From CALDTK01 sp965213735 (GTDB taxonomy: Bacteria; Bacteroidota; Bacteroidia; Chitinophagales; Saprospiraceae), in NCBI GenBank assembly GCA_965213735.1, contig CBDCAB010000006.1:1178001-1242000 (forward strand): DNA of 64,000 bases, written 5' to 3'. Made by a program: the position numbers and the translations under genes. Positions 8,054 to 16,657 of the stretch are shown one piece after another. Position 1 is the stretch's first letter; each line of letters opens with the position of its first letter. Under the pieces are notes generated by a model. It did no database searches and was not told the DNA's origin. It saw nothing but the letters and a program-made list of their open reading frames with translations.

Positions 8054-9366
8054 GCTCAAAGCGCGTGCTGATTGTCACTTATTACTGGCCGCCGAGCGGT
8101 GGTTCTGGTGTGCAGCGGTGGTTGAAGTTTAGTAAGTACCTCCCGCAGTATGGCTGGCAGCCTGTGGTAGTTGCCCCGGAAAATGCGGATTACCCTGTGT
8201 GTGATGAGAGCCTGGTGGAAGAAGTTGCTGCTGCGCAAGTAGAGGTGCTACGGGTACCGATTTGGGAGCCTTACGCGCTGTACCGCAAGTTGACGGGAGC
8301 AAGCCAGTCAGAGCACGGCAGCTCTCCTAGTGGAAACCCCGGTCTGCTCAAGCGGCTGAGTCGCTGGGTAAGAGCCAATTTTTTCGTCCCCGATCCGCGG
8401 GTGATGTGGGTGCGCCCTACTGTGGCAGCAATAGAGAAGTACCTTGCCACTGCAAGCATTGATGCTGTAGTCACTACCGGTCCGCCCCATAGCGTCCACC
8501 TCATTGGCAAGAGTCTTAAAGAGGCGCATCCGGAGCTGCCGTGGATTATGGACGTGCGCGATCCGTGGTCGCAGTTTGATGTGCACCTCGCCTTTGGGCC
8601 GGGAGCGCGGGCGCGGCACAAGAATGAGCGACTGGAACGGGAATGTTTGGCGGCGGCAGACAGGGTGATTGGCACCAGCTACAGTATGCCGACTCATCTC
8701 GAGCCATTCGACAGGAGTAAATACACGGCTATCACCAACGGCTACGATGCTGCTGATTTTGAGCAGCTTACTGCGAGGGCAAGGCCTGAGGGTGAGAAGT
8801 TTCATCTTTACCATACGGGCTTGCTCAATGCGGTGCGTAATCCTGAGGCGGTATGGCAGGCACTTGCTCGGATGGTAGGAGAAGATGCAGCTTTTGCGGC
8901 GCAGCTCCACATCTACTTGATCGGCACTGTTGCTGAAGAGGTCGTAGCGAGTCTAGCGCGGTTACCGGCTTTGGCTGGCAAGTGGACGGTGGAGCCCTGG
9001 ATGAGTCACGATGAGTTGGTGCTTCGCTACGGCGATGCTGATGCCTTCTTGCTTTGCCCCAACCAAAGCGACAACGCGAAGGGTCAGATCAACGGCAAGT
9101 TGTTTGAGTACTTGGCGATGCGCCGCCCGGTGTTGCACGTAGGTCCGTATGATTCCGACAACACCCTCATCTTAGACGAGGCCCATGCTGGCTTGACTGT
9201 TCCGCCTGGTGATGTTGATGGTTGTGTTGCGGCGCTACGTCAACTCTACACTGGTCACTTCACGAGCAGTGCCCACAGCTTTCAGGCGCGAGTAATTGAG
9301 CGCTTTGAGCGGGAGGAGACGGCGGGTGAGTTGGTAAGGGTGTTGGAGGGGGTGGGCAAGAATTAA
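8050..9366 (+). CDS. Glycosyltransferase, GT4-like (GT-B fold)
   Basis: A 438-residue cytosolic or membrane-associated glycosyltransferase. The N-terminal half has RVLIVTYYWPPSGGSGVQRWLKF, a classic GT4 acceptor-domain start with a glycine-rich loop. TGPPHSVHLIGKSL and WIMDVRDPWS follow. The C-terminal donor domain includes FHLYHTGLL, the long loop around DADAFLLCPN and GQINGKLFEYLAMRRPVLHVGP, where the Glu of KLFEYL is the expected nucleotide-sugar-binding residue. The start is a GTG overlapping the yfhO stop, so it is probably translated with that gene. Its products likely go into a lipid-linked or capsule-type glycan together with the GT2 and flippase genes at 14.3-16.7 kb; the sugar is unknown. 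Confidence 0.87.
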   Translation: MSSKRVLIVTYYWPPSGGSGVQRWLKFSKYLPQYGWQPVVVAPENADYPVCDESLVEEVAAAQVEVLRVPIWEPYALYRKLTGASQSEHGSSPSGNPGLLKRLSRWVRANFFVPDPRVMWVRPTVAAIEKYLATASIDAVVTTGPPHSVHLIGKSLKEAHPELPWIMDVRDPWSQFDVHLAFGPGARARHKNERLERECLAAADRVIGTSYSMPTHLEPFDRSKYTAITNGYDAADFEQLTARARPEGEKFHLYHTGLLNAVRNPEAVWQALARMVGEDAAFAAQLHIYLIGTVAEEVVASLARLPALAGKWTVEPWMSHDELVLRYGDADAFLLCPNQSDNAKGQINGKLFEYLAMRRPVLHVGPYDSDNTLILDEAHAGLTVPPGDVDGCVAALRQLYTGHFTSSAHSFQARVIERFEREETAGELVRVLEGVGKN

Positions 9367-9391
9367 GGTCTTCCAGAGATTGTAGCTGTTG

Positions 9392-9399
9392 TATCTTTG
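9392..9399 (+). promoter_or_regulatory. Putative Bacteroidetes-type -7 element (TATCTTTG)
   Basis: TATCTTTG is an exact match to the Bacteroidetes -7 consensus TAnnTTTG and lies about 49 bp upstream of the ATG of the LamG surface protein. The -33 partner is weak: only a TTC about 18 bp upstream. It marks the start of the AT-rich island, so the surface-protein gene probably has its own promoter and is not read only from the glycosyltransferase operon. Confidence 0.45.
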
Positions 9400-9447
9400 A
9401 GTAACAATGCTGTCGCGACGAAAACACCGGAAAAGGATAGAAAACAG

Positions 9448-11988
9448 ATGAGAATAATTTGCTATACAATTTTGTGCGCATTATACTTTTACGGTGCTGG
9501 AGAGTGCTTGGCCCAAGCATTAAGTCTGCCAGCTGACGATCGCGGCGCCTTCAACTCTCAGCTATCAGTTTCTGGAGATGCGTTGACAGTCGAGGCATTT
9601 TTCAGACTGGATAGGCCAGACGTTGGATTTAGTAACATTGTTAGCCGACATACGGGTGCTACCGATGTTAATTATCTATTGAGACCACAATCCTTTCAGC
9701 TTACGACTATTAGCGCGGCAGGGACAACACGATTTCACACACTGACCGTACCATATAACGTAAATCTTGATCAATGGTACCATAGTGCGGCGACCTACGA
9801 TGGAACTACGATAAAGTTGTTCATAAACGGCTGCCTTGTAGATAGCAAAGCAGCCACAGGTAATATCGCATCTTCTGGCAATCCAACCTATATTGGAAAT
9901 GGAGATGATTGTGTCTGTGAGCAGCTTTACGGAGATATAGATGAAGTTCGAATCTGGTCCAGAGCCCGAACGGAAGCTGAACTTCAACAGCTTGAACTAG
10001 AGCTAACTAATCCAGCGGCTCAAGTGGGTCTGGAGGCATATTATAAATTTAATAACAGCCTTGTCAATTCGCAAGGAAACTCAGCATTTGATTTACGGCC
10101 ACTCGGCGCTCTAGCCTATTCAAGTGAGAATGGATTTAAGCTCCTTGAATTTACTGAAATTACAGTCACTCCAGCCAGTTGCACCGAACAAGGAAGCATA
10201 GTGGTGGAGACATGCTTTGATGAAGCAGAACTTTTGATCAATGGTATGAGCAGACAATTTGGTGAAGTTGTCTCCTTGCCAGAAGGAACTCATCAACTGA
10301 CCATTTCAGAAGAATCTTTCTGTACCACTGTAGATTCCTTAGTAACTATTGAACCAAATAGTATGAGTATCAATAGCTTTGAGGAAGTTCGTATTTGTAC
10401 TGGAGACGAATACCTGGGACGGACTGACTCAGAACTATTTACCACAACATATGCTTCTTTTTTAGGTTGTGATTCAGTTGTTGTGACAAACTTAATCGTG
10501 GAGGACACGATAATGATTGCTGATACAGTGCAAATTTGCGCCGGTGAGAGTTTTTTAGGCTATACCGCAACAGGTGTATATACTGAAACAGCTATGAGCA
10601 GTTTTGGCTGTGATTCAACATACACGTTGAACTTATTTGTTAGTACTAGCAGTACCGATACACTTGAACAGCAGGTAAGAATTTGTACTGGAGATACCTA
10701 CTTGGGTAGGAGCACGAGCGGCACATTTGTTACGGTTTTAGTAGATCAATTCGGTTGCGATTCTACCATTTTAACAGACTTACTCGTACAAGATACAATT
10801 ACAGTTGTTGAATCTGTAATAATTTGTGAAGGAGAAAGTTATCAGGGACAAACTGAAACAGGTAGCTATAGTGAATTTTTTATCAGCAGTTATGGCTGCG
10901 ATTCCGTTGAGACTCTTGAGCTGGTGGTTGAGGATTTTAGCAGCAACCCCACATTAAATATGGTATCGATCTGCTCTGGAGATACCTACCGGGGCTGGAG
11001 TCGAGACACCATAGTTACCGAAAGTCTAGTTTCTCGCCGTGGGTGTGATTCCTTGGTGTTGACACAATTGAGCGTTAGCGACACCATTCGCACTCGTCAA
11101 GATACTACGCTTTGTGTAGGAGAAGATTATCTTGGTTTTACTGAAACAGGGGTTTATCTATCAGGGGGCGTCAGTACATTTGGTTGCGATTCTGTTCACA
11201 CGCTGAATTTAACAGTTGAAGCCACTACCTTCGATACAGTGCAGCAAGTAGTTTGCAGACCTGACACTGTTTCACTTCCTTTAGATACAATGGTTACAAC
11301 TAGTACCACAAGTAACTTTGGCTGTGAAATGCGGACTACTACACACACTGTGTATCGACCAGAATACTTTGTCGATTCTGTGGCTTATATATGTGGCGTT
11401 GACAGCTTTGCTGTCTATGATGGCGATCCCTATTCAGTCGGGATGTATAAGTTTAGCCTGAGAACATCATCCGGCTGTGACAGCGTTATTACCTTTGAAG
11501 TTGCCTCAGATACACTCCGCAGCCTCTACGTTGATACAATGGTATGTGGCTCTAAAACTTTTGCATATTTACTGCCCAACGGATATCTTTCTGGACTACC
11601 TAGTACATCTAACCACGTAGCCTCACTTCAACGTAGCGGACTTTATGATTACCTCAGGATTAACAGCAATGGTTGCGTTGTTACGGACACATTAGATATT
11701 ACACTAGTGAATGATCCTGTTTATCCAACTGCATTTTCTCCAAACAATGACTTGATGAATGACTTCATTTGTTTTGCTGAGTATGAGCAGGCGTATAATA
11801 TTATTTCGGTTGACATATTTAACCGCTGGGGGGAGATAGTTTACCGAAGCATTGACTCTGAAGAATGCTGGGATGGTTACATGAGAGGCCAAATCCTAGC
11901 AAACGGTATATACGTAGCACTAATAACATATGAAGACAATTCTTGCCAATTAAGCCATCAAACAGCTGATATTATGTTGTTAAGGTAA
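9448..11988 (+). CDS. LamG-domain surface protein with Cys-rich repeats and type IX (type B) C-terminal sorting domain
   Basis: An 846-residue secreted protein. A signal peptide (MRIICYTILCALYFYGAGECLAQ) precedes a LamG/concanavalin-like domain (about residues 30-200) with LFINGCLVDSK and YGDIDEVRIWSRARTEAEL. A tandem series of roughly 45-residue repeats follows (about 310-690), built on IC(T/E/A)G(D/E)xYxG...GCDSV with two conserved cysteines. The last about 85 residues are a gliding-motility-type CTD: PTAFSPNNDLMNDFICF, VDIFNRWGEIVYRS, CWDGYMRGQ, NGIYVALITY. This predicts export by the type IX system and attachment to or release from the cell surface. The frame can start at a TTG at 9397, but the ATG at 9448 begins the signal peptide. 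Base composition is clearly more AT-rich than the flanking glycosyltransferase genes. Confidence 0.88.
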   Translation: MRIICYTILCALYFYGAGECLAQALSLPADDRGAFNSQLSVSGDALTVEAFFRLDRPDVGFSNIVSRHTGATDVNYLLRPQSFQLTTISAAGTTRFHTLTVPYNVNLDQWYHSAATYDGTTIKLFINGCLVDSKAATGNIASSGNPTYIGNGDDCVCEQLYGDIDEVRIWSRARTEAELQQLELELTNPAAQVGLEAYYKFNNSLVNSQGNSAFDLRPLGALAYSSENGFKLLEFTEITVTPASCTEQGSIVVETCFDEAELLINGMSRQFGEVVSLPEGTHQLTISEESFCTTVDSLVTIEPNSMSINSFEEVRICTGDEYLGRTDSELFTTTYASFLGCDSVVVTNLIVEDTIMIADTVQICAGESFLGYTATGVYTETAMSSFGCDSTYTLNLFVSTSSTDTLEQQVRICTGDTYLGRSTSGTFVTVLVDQFGCDSTILTDLLVQDTITVVESVIICEGESYQGQTETGSYSEFFISSYGCDSVETLELVVEDFSSNPTLNMVSICSGDTYRGWSRDTIVTESLVSRRGCDSLVLTQLSVSDTIRTRQDTTLCVGEDYLGFTETGVYLSGGVSTFGCDSVHTLNLTVEATTFDTVQQVVCRPDTVSLPLDTMVTTSTTSNFGCEMRTTTHTVYRPEYFVDSVAYICGVDSFAVYDGDPYSVGMYKFSLRTSSGCDSVITFEVASDTLRSLYVDTMVCGSKTFAYLLPNGYLSGLPSTSNHVASLQRSGLYDYLRINSNGCVVTDTLDITLVNDPVYPTAFSPNNDLMNDFICFAEYEQAYNIISVDIFNRWGEIVYRSIDSEECWDGYMRGQILANGIYVALITYEDNSCQLSHQTADIMLLR
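10390..11560 (+). repeat. Divergent intragenic repeats, about 45 codons each, in the LamG surface protein
   Basis: About eight consecutive copies of a module of roughly 45 residues with the pattern IC-x-G-(D/E)-x-Y-x-G-...-(F/Y)GCDSV-x-T-L-x-V. The copies differ strongly in DNA sequence, so this is an old array, unlike the nearly identical 471-bp array at 44.7-55.1 kb. The conserved Cys pair suggests a disulphide in each module. Boundaries are approximate. Confidence 0.7.
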
Positions 11989-11989
11989 A

Positions 11990-12925
11990 TTATGCTGCCA
12001 CAGATGGAGACGGGTTAGATTTATTAACTGTGGAAAATGGACTCATAATAAAAAGTATCCCCACCACCCACATCTGAAGAACAAAATCAGGTCCTACCGT
12101 TAGAACGATCCCAAGATGTAGAAGGAGAATAAGCATCCCATAAACCTTGTGATACTGTGGCCGAAAGGCTACCAGTAGCGCGCAGAACTCCACCATATAT
12201 CCCCCAAGAAGCAAAATTCCCCACATAGGAGATGGATTAGCAGCTAAAAATTCCTCAAGAAAACTTGGCGCTCCAGAATTACCAGAGGAGCGGATTGCAC
12301 TGTAGAACAGGGAATAATCTGTAAATACGCTGACATCTTCGAAAAGCAGCTGTTTAATTGTTCCAAGCAACTTGAAGAATCCAGAACTAGTGTAGGTGGC
12401 AAGGGTGAAAAGCTGCAACCCAGCTATCGTCACGGCTGTCTTAGCTACAGAATATTTCCCTCCAACAGGAAAGAATGCAAAAGTGGCCAGAGCTATCGTA
12501 AGAAGATGAAGATTATGATCAATCTTGCCAAACGACCCCACGAATGCACCAAAAAGCAAGATACCTAGAAGAGCCGCGACACGTGCTGTACGTGAAGACT
12601 TATGAAACAATAAAGCAGCACCTGCTGTAAGCGGATACAGCATATAAAACATTACTCGCTTCACGTCGAAGTCAACAAAGGAGAACAACTGCATTAGCCA
12701 CACCGGATCATAAAATTCTTCTGCATGAGCAATGTCGTGCCACGGAGGTGTGTAATCCAGAGGGCTAAAAATGCGGCAGGAGACAATGAAATTAAGTAGA
12801 TATGTTGCCAGGACTACAGCTTCAAAATGAGGCCTATCATCTTCTTTAGCTCGCTTTGTGTAACTGCTGTCGCCGAAGATGGGGTTCGCCCAGATCCAGT
12901 CAATAAGGTTGTTCAGCGCTTGCAT
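11990..12925 (-). CDS. HTTM-like multi-pass membrane protein
   Basis: A 311-residue membrane protein with about seven or eight hydrophobic segments. Features such as PPWHDIAHAEEFYDPVWLM, GKIDHNLHLLTIALATFAFFPVGG and the last helices around LLLLHLGIVLTVG resemble HTTM (horizontally transferred transmembrane) proteins related to vitamin-K-dependent gamma-carboxylase, but the assignment rests on pattern recognition only. The ATG at 12925 overlaps the upstream small membrane protein gene by 13 bp, so the pair is translationally coupled. The stop lies next to the convergent LamG gene stop, separated by one base. Like its partners it is AT-rich relative to the flanks, suggesting acquisition as a block. 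Confidence 0.6.
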   Translation of the reverse strand: MQALNNLIDWIWANPIFGDSSYTKRAKEDDRPHFEAVVLATYLLNFIVSCRIFSPLDYTPPWHDIAHAEEFYDPVWLMQLFSFVDFDVKRVMFYMLYPLTAGAALLFHKSSRTARVAALLGILLFGAFVGSFGKIDHNLHLLTIALATFAFFPVGGKYSVAKTAVTIAGLQLFTLATYTSSGFFKLLGTIKQLLFEDVSVFTDYSLFYSAIRSSGNSGAPSFLEEFLAANPSPMWGILLLGGYMVEFCALLVAFRPQYHKVYGMLILLLHLGIVLTVGPDFVLQMWVVGILFIMSPFSTVNKSNPSPSVAA

Positions 12926-13377
12926 TGGCAGGTTGCTACTACTGAGACAGCAGATGAAGTGCTAGAGTAGGTATCCGGAGCGAACTTACCGTTTAGCCTT
13001 ACTACCTTAATCTGCTCGCCCAGCGGACTGAAATTGCGGCAGACATAGGACACTGCACTCGATGTACACCATTCAGCGTCATCTTGATGTGCTGAAGTTA
13101 TCGCCCGCAAACCTTTAGCTTCAATAAAAGAGGCCAACCGACGATTGGATTTTGAAAAATAGATCACAGGTTCGCCATCCACTACGAAATCGACCACATC
13201 ATACTTGTCGATGATTCGACTATAGAGTTTGAAGCTGAAGAATGGATAAATTTCAGGCGCTATGCCAACTATTGGAAAAGCTGCAACGATAAAATAAATC
13301 AGGATGAACAGCACGATTCTTCGACGCAAGGCGAGCGAATTTGCCCGTGCAGAATGAGATCGACTACTTCCAGACAA
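12913..13377 (-). CDS. Small single-pass membrane protein, partner of the HTTM-like protein
   Basis: A 154-residue protein with a positively charged N-terminus (LALRRR), one TM helix (IVLFILIYFIVAAFPIVG, about residues 21-40) and an extracytoplasmic domain starting EIYPFFSFKLYSRIIDKYDV and containing several cysteines (CTSSAVSYVC, CQCKR at the end). Proteins of this shape, with a PFFSF motif after the helix, are often found directly upstream of HTTM genes (recollection of the family, not a search). No ATG opens the frame. A TTG at 13377, overlapping the methyltransferase stop by 14 bp, is the best start; a GTG just before the TM helix is an alternative. The function is unknown. Confidence 0.6.
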   Translation of the reverse strand: MSGSSRSHSARANSLALRRRIVLFILIYFIVAAFPIVGIAPEIYPFFSFKLYSRIIDKYDVVDFVVDGEPVIYFSKSNRRLASFIEAKGLRAITSAHQDDAEWCTSSAVSYVCRNFSPLGEQIKVVRLNGKFAPDTYSSTSSAVSVVATCQCKR

Positions 13378-14206
13378 AGCCTCTGATATTAAAGAATCTC
13401 AACCCCTTATTTACAACACGTAACCCCACGCGTTTATACTTTACATAAGTTGAGATCTTTTGGGTGCCATGCCAGGTCTCCCGCCTAAAAACCTCATCAC
13501 CATGGGCTTCGCTTGTTGGTTGACTCCTCGCCTGTTTCTCAAACACTACTACACTGTCGTAAAAATGAATAGCTTTAAGCTGATTGGTAAGGGCATTTAC
13601 TGAGAGTCTCTCTGGCTGCTCGGAGTGATAAGCATGTAAGCTGTCAATCAACCGTTTGCTAAATTCAATAAAGGTACCTTTTCGTCTAACTCCACCTCCA
13701 TACTTTAACCAATAGGAGGTGTGTGTATCTTCACATAAATAGATACCATCTGACTTTACATGATCAAAAAGATGCGCAAATGTGGTCTTTTGCTGGTGCA
13801 TCGTATGACCTCCGTCATCAAGTAGTATGTCAACCTTCGGTACAGCTTCTTTTAAGTGCTCGAGAAATTGGGGGTCTGACTGACTGCCTATAAAAACTTC
13901 AAAGCCATCCTGCTCAAACTGCTTGCAACGCGGATCTATATCTACACCTATGATTCTGGCATCTGGTCCCAAATACTGCCGCCACATTTCCAAGCTACCT
14001 CCTTGAGAAATCCCTATCTCCAGAAATACACAGTCCGTGCCTCTGTATGGAGCAAAATATCGCTCGTAAATATCGAAATAGTGGAGCCACTTATCCAATC
14101 GCTTTCCCTCATACCGTGAGAAGTAGTCAACTAGCTTTTCGCCCTCACGCAGTGAAGTGGTAGCTTTTGCTGCACTAGTTTGTTGAGGCACAGAAGATTT
14201 TTCCAT
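13364..14206 (-). CDS. Class I SAM-dependent methyltransferase, MycE/demethylmacrocin O-methyltransferase-like
   Basis: A 280-residue protein. The Rossmann SAM-binding motif is VFLEIGISQGGSLEMWRQYL, followed by RIIGVDIDPRCK, then VFIGSQSDPQFLEHL, DILLDDGGHTMHQQ and GIYLCEDTHTSYWLKYGGG. This order (GSQ-DP-FL, DDG-H, ED-TSYW) is that of the MycE/demethylmacrocin sugar O-methyltransferases, with Asp/His/Glu positions suited to a metal-dependent mechanism. In Bacteroidetes such enzymes usually methylate sugars of surface glycans, which suits its place between glycosyltransferase genes. The ATG at 14206 is preceded by a possible promoter. It is the first gene of a three-gene minus-strand unit with overlapping ends. 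Confidence 0.8.
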   Translation of the reverse strand: MEKSSVPQQTSAAKATTSLREGEKLVDYFSRYEGKRLDKWLHYFDIYERYFAPYRGTDCVFLEIGISQGGSLEMWRQYLGPDARIIGVDIDPRCKQFEQDGFEVFIGSQSDPQFLEHLKEAVPKVDILLDDGGHTMHQQKTTFAHLFDHVKSDGIYLCEDTHTSYWLKYGGGVRRKGTFIEFSKRLIDSLHAYHSEQPERLSVNALTNQLKAIHFYDSVVVFEKQARSQPTSEAHGDEVFRRETWHGTQKISTYVKYKRVGLRVVNKGLRFFNIRGFVWK

Positions 14207-14213
14207 AGCTGTG

Positions 14214-14247
14214 CAAGTATACTAGTCGTTTAGCTTAGCCCTGCAAA
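14214..14247 (-). promoter_or_regulatory. Possible promoter of the methyltransferase unit
   Basis: On the minus strand TTTG (14244-14247) is followed after 22 bases by TATACTTG (14214-14221), one mismatch from TAnnTTTG. It lies so close to the ATG at 14206 that the transcript would have almost no leader. Spacing is slightly long, so this is tentative. Confidence 0.25.
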
Positions 14248-14294
14248 GAATTTGAGCTATCATCCCCCACCCCATCATCATCACCTACAATGCC

Positions 14295-15164
14295 ATGCAG
14301 TGGATAGACCGCTGCCTCGGCGCCCTGCATACAGCTAACCTGCTGCAGACCACCGTGGTGGTAGACAATGCCTCCACAGACCAAACCGTCGCACACATTC
14401 GCGACAACTACCCGCAAGTACACCTCATCGAGCCTGGACGCAACCTCGGCTTCGGGGCAGGCAACAACCTCGGCATCAACTACGCCCTCAGCCAGGGTGC
14501 TGACGCCGTATTCCTGCTCAACCAAGATGCCTGGCCACTCGCTGATGCTGTAACGCAACTCATCAATGCCGCTGCCGAAGACAGTACCATCGGCATCGTC
14601 AGCCCCGTACACCTCCAGGCAGATGAGCAAACGCTCGATCAGCTTTTCGCCAGCTACCTCGCACAATCACATACCACCCTCGGCATCAGCAGCACACCAG
14701 TAGAAGTCGATTTCGTTAATGCCGCAGCCTGGCTGTTGCCGCGCCAAACCCTCGAACGCGTCGGGGGCTTCTCACCGCTGTTTTACCACTACGGCGAAGA
14801 CCGCGACTACGCAGCCCGACTCGCATATCATGGTCTGCGGACAGTCGTGGTCCCCACAGCTCATTGCGTACATGATCGCGGCGACCGCCCGCTGGGATGG
14901 CGCGAAGCACCACAACGACAACTCGTAGCCATGCAGACCGGTTTCGAGTTTCGCGCTGCCAATCCAGGCGCCTCCGGACCTGCAGGTTTTGCATCAGCGC
15001 TGAAGTGGCTCAGCCAAAACATAGCCGGTGCTTTGCGCGCAGGATATTGGCAAGTTTTGCCGAAAGGCGCACAACTGCTAGCCAGGGCAATACGCACAAA
15101 TTCTTACCGCCGCCGCATCCGGCAGCAAGTGCGCCAGCCAGGTCGCCACTTCCTCGCACCTTAG
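14295..15164 (+). CDS. Glycosyltransferase family 2, 5' end disturbed
   Basis: A 289-residue GT-A glycosyltransferase from the first ATG. It has TTVVVDNASTDQTV, the NLGFGAGNNLGI motif, FLLNQDAWP (equivalent of the metal-binding DxD), a GGFSPLFYHYGEDRDYAARL acceptor segment and a basic C-terminus. This is the rhamnosyltransferase-like GT2 type. The family's first beta strand (IIITYNA) is encoded in frame immediately upstream of the ATG (14274-14294), but an in-frame TGA at 14253 and the absence of ATG/GTG/TTG leave no start for it. Removing one C from the runs at 14264-14273 would join it to a TTG at 14252. So this is a frameshift, a sequence error, or a rare ATC/ATT start. It is 11 bp upstream of the flippase. 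Confidence 0.8.
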   Translation: MQWIDRCLGALHTANLLQTTVVVDNASTDQTVAHIRDNYPQVHLIEPGRNLGFGAGNNLGINYALSQGADAVFLLNQDAWPLADAVTQLINAAAEDSTIGIVSPVHLQADEQTLDQLFASYLAQSHTTLGISSTPVEVDFVNAAAWLLPRQTLERVGGFSPLFYHYGEDRDYAARLAYHGLRTVVVPTAHCVHDRGDRPLGWREAPQRQLVAMQTGFEFRAANPGASGPAGFASALKWLSQNIAGALRAGYWQVLPKGAQLLARAIRTNSYRRRIRQQVRQPGRHFLAP

Positions 15165-15175
15165 CGCCCACAGCT

Positions 15176-16657
15176 ATGGGGATCGTCATACGTCAAGGCT
15201 TGAAGAGTACGGTGGTGCAATACGTCGGCGTGGTGGTAGGGGTGGTGGCCAACCTATTTCTCTACACCCGCCTCGAAGCAGCGTATGGCCTCATTCAGGT
15301 GCTCATCGTTGCCGCCAACACCATCGTGCCCGTCGCGATGCTCGGCAGCTATGCCCTCGCCGTACGTTTTTATCCACGCGTAAAAGAAGCCGGCAGCCAG
15401 GGCTTTCTCACGCTCTTGATGCTGCTCACCCTGCTGGGCACAAGCCTCTTCGTGCTGCTATGGCCGTGGCTCGAAGGGCCAATTCTCACCCACTTTTTCT
15501 CCGACACCAACCCCACTTACAGCCAGTACATCAGCCTCGTGCCCGTGCTCGTGGTGCTGTTCGCCTTCTCGAAACTACTCATCCAGTACACCTCGAATTT
15601 TCAGCGCATTGTGGTGCCGACGCTCATCGATCAGTTTGCCTTCAAATTGGTGCTGCCGCTGCTGCTCGCGCTCTTTCTGTTCGGCACCCTCCCGCTGGCC
15701 GGCGTGGTCTATGGCACCCTCGCACACTACACGCTAGTGCTGCTCGGTCTCTTGGTATACTTGGCAAGTTTGGGCCAGCTTAGGCTGCCGCGCATCAGGT
15801 CGAGCGTGCTCGTGATGCGGCGTGAAATGGCCAACTTCGCGAGCTTCGGTATTGCCGGGATGCTGGGCGGCATGCTCGCCTTTCGCATTGATGTGCTCAT
15901 GGTGGCTGCTTACCTCGATTTTGCCGCCGCGGGGCAGTATGCCATTGCGCTATTTATGTCGGAAGTCATCGCCAAACCGTACACCAATCTGCGGGCAGTC
16001 GTAGGTCCACTGGTGAGTGCAGCTTGGGCTCGGGAGGACTATGCGGAGTTGCAAAACCTCTACCGCCGCAGTTGCGATAATATGCTGCTCATCAGTGGCT
16101 ACGTGTACGGGGGCATTCTCGTTTGTTTTCCCGGTTTGGTTGATGTGGCAAGCAATGGGGAGGTGCTCGCGGGAGCGTTTGGAGCATTCGCGCTGCTGGG
16201 CGCCACCCGCGTTATCGATGCCTCTACCAGCGTCAATGAGCACCTGATTACCTACAGTCCGCGCTACCAGTTCAACCTGATCGCTATCGCAATTTTAGCC
16301 GTCATCAACGTGCTGCTCAACGTCTGGCTGCTGCCCCTGTACGGGATTCTCGGGGCGGGTCTGGCAACGCTCATCAGTATTAGCATTTACAATTTGGCGA
16401 AGGTCATTTTTGCGGGGTTGTCTTTCGGTTTGTGGCCTTTCGGCAAAACCACCTACGCGATTGCAGGTGTGCTGCTCGTGCTCATCGCGGGAGTATACTT
16501 CCTGCCCCTAACCAATGTCTGGTGGTTCGATATCCTCAGCCGTGGCGGATTGCTGACCCTGCTCGTGGGGGCTTACGTTTGGTGGGGCAAACCTAGTGTC
16601 GAAGCCACACAGGTCATTCAGACTGGCTTGACTAAACTCGGCATTGCCACCGCTTAA
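15176..16657 (+). CDS. Polysaccharide flippase (Wzx/MATE-like)
   Basis: A 493-residue integral membrane protein with about 12-14 TM helices and few charges. The N-terminus IRQGLKSTVVQYVGVVVGVVANLFLYTRL is typical of the PST/Wzx branch of the MOP flippase superfamily. It has an amphipathic cytoplasmic loop around MRREMANFASFGIAGMLGG and later LLPLYGILGAGLATLISISIYN. It should move lipid-linked oligosaccharides across the inner membrane, fitting the adjacent GT2 gene. A longer frame back to 14897 is possible, but that part overlaps GT2 and lacks membrane character, so the ATG at 15176 is chosen. The stop overlaps the convergent trmD by 4 bp. Confidence 0.85.
   Translation: MGIVIRQGLKSTVVQYVGVVVGVVANLFLYTRLEAAYGLIQVLIVAANTIVPVAMLGSYALAVRFYPRVKEAGSQGFLTLLMLLTLLGTSLFVLLWPWLEGPILTHFFSDTNPTYSQYISLVPVLVVLFAFSKLLIQYTSNFQRIVVPTLIDQFAFKLVLPLLLALFLFGTLPLAGVVYGTLAHYTLVLLGLLVYLASLGQLRLPRIRSSVLVMRREMANFASFGIAGMLGGMLAFRIDVLMVAAYLDFAAAGQYAIALFMSEVIAKPYTNLRAVVGPLVSAAWAREDYAELQNLYRRSCDNMLLISGYVYGGILVCFPGLVDVASNGEVLAGAFGAFALLGATRVIDASTSVNEHLITYSPRYQFNLIAIAILAVINVLLNVWLLPLYGILGAGLATLISISIYNLAKVIFAGLSFGLWPFGKTTYAIAGVLLVLIAGVYFLPLTNVWWFDILSRGGLLTLLVGAYVWWGKPSVEATQVIQTGLTKLGIATA

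Noticed and set aside
14897..15175. Upstream extension of the flippase frame
   Set aside because: It overlaps the GT2 gene and has Arg/Ser/Thr-rich sequence with no membrane helix; the ATG at 15176 begins a typical flippase N-terminus.
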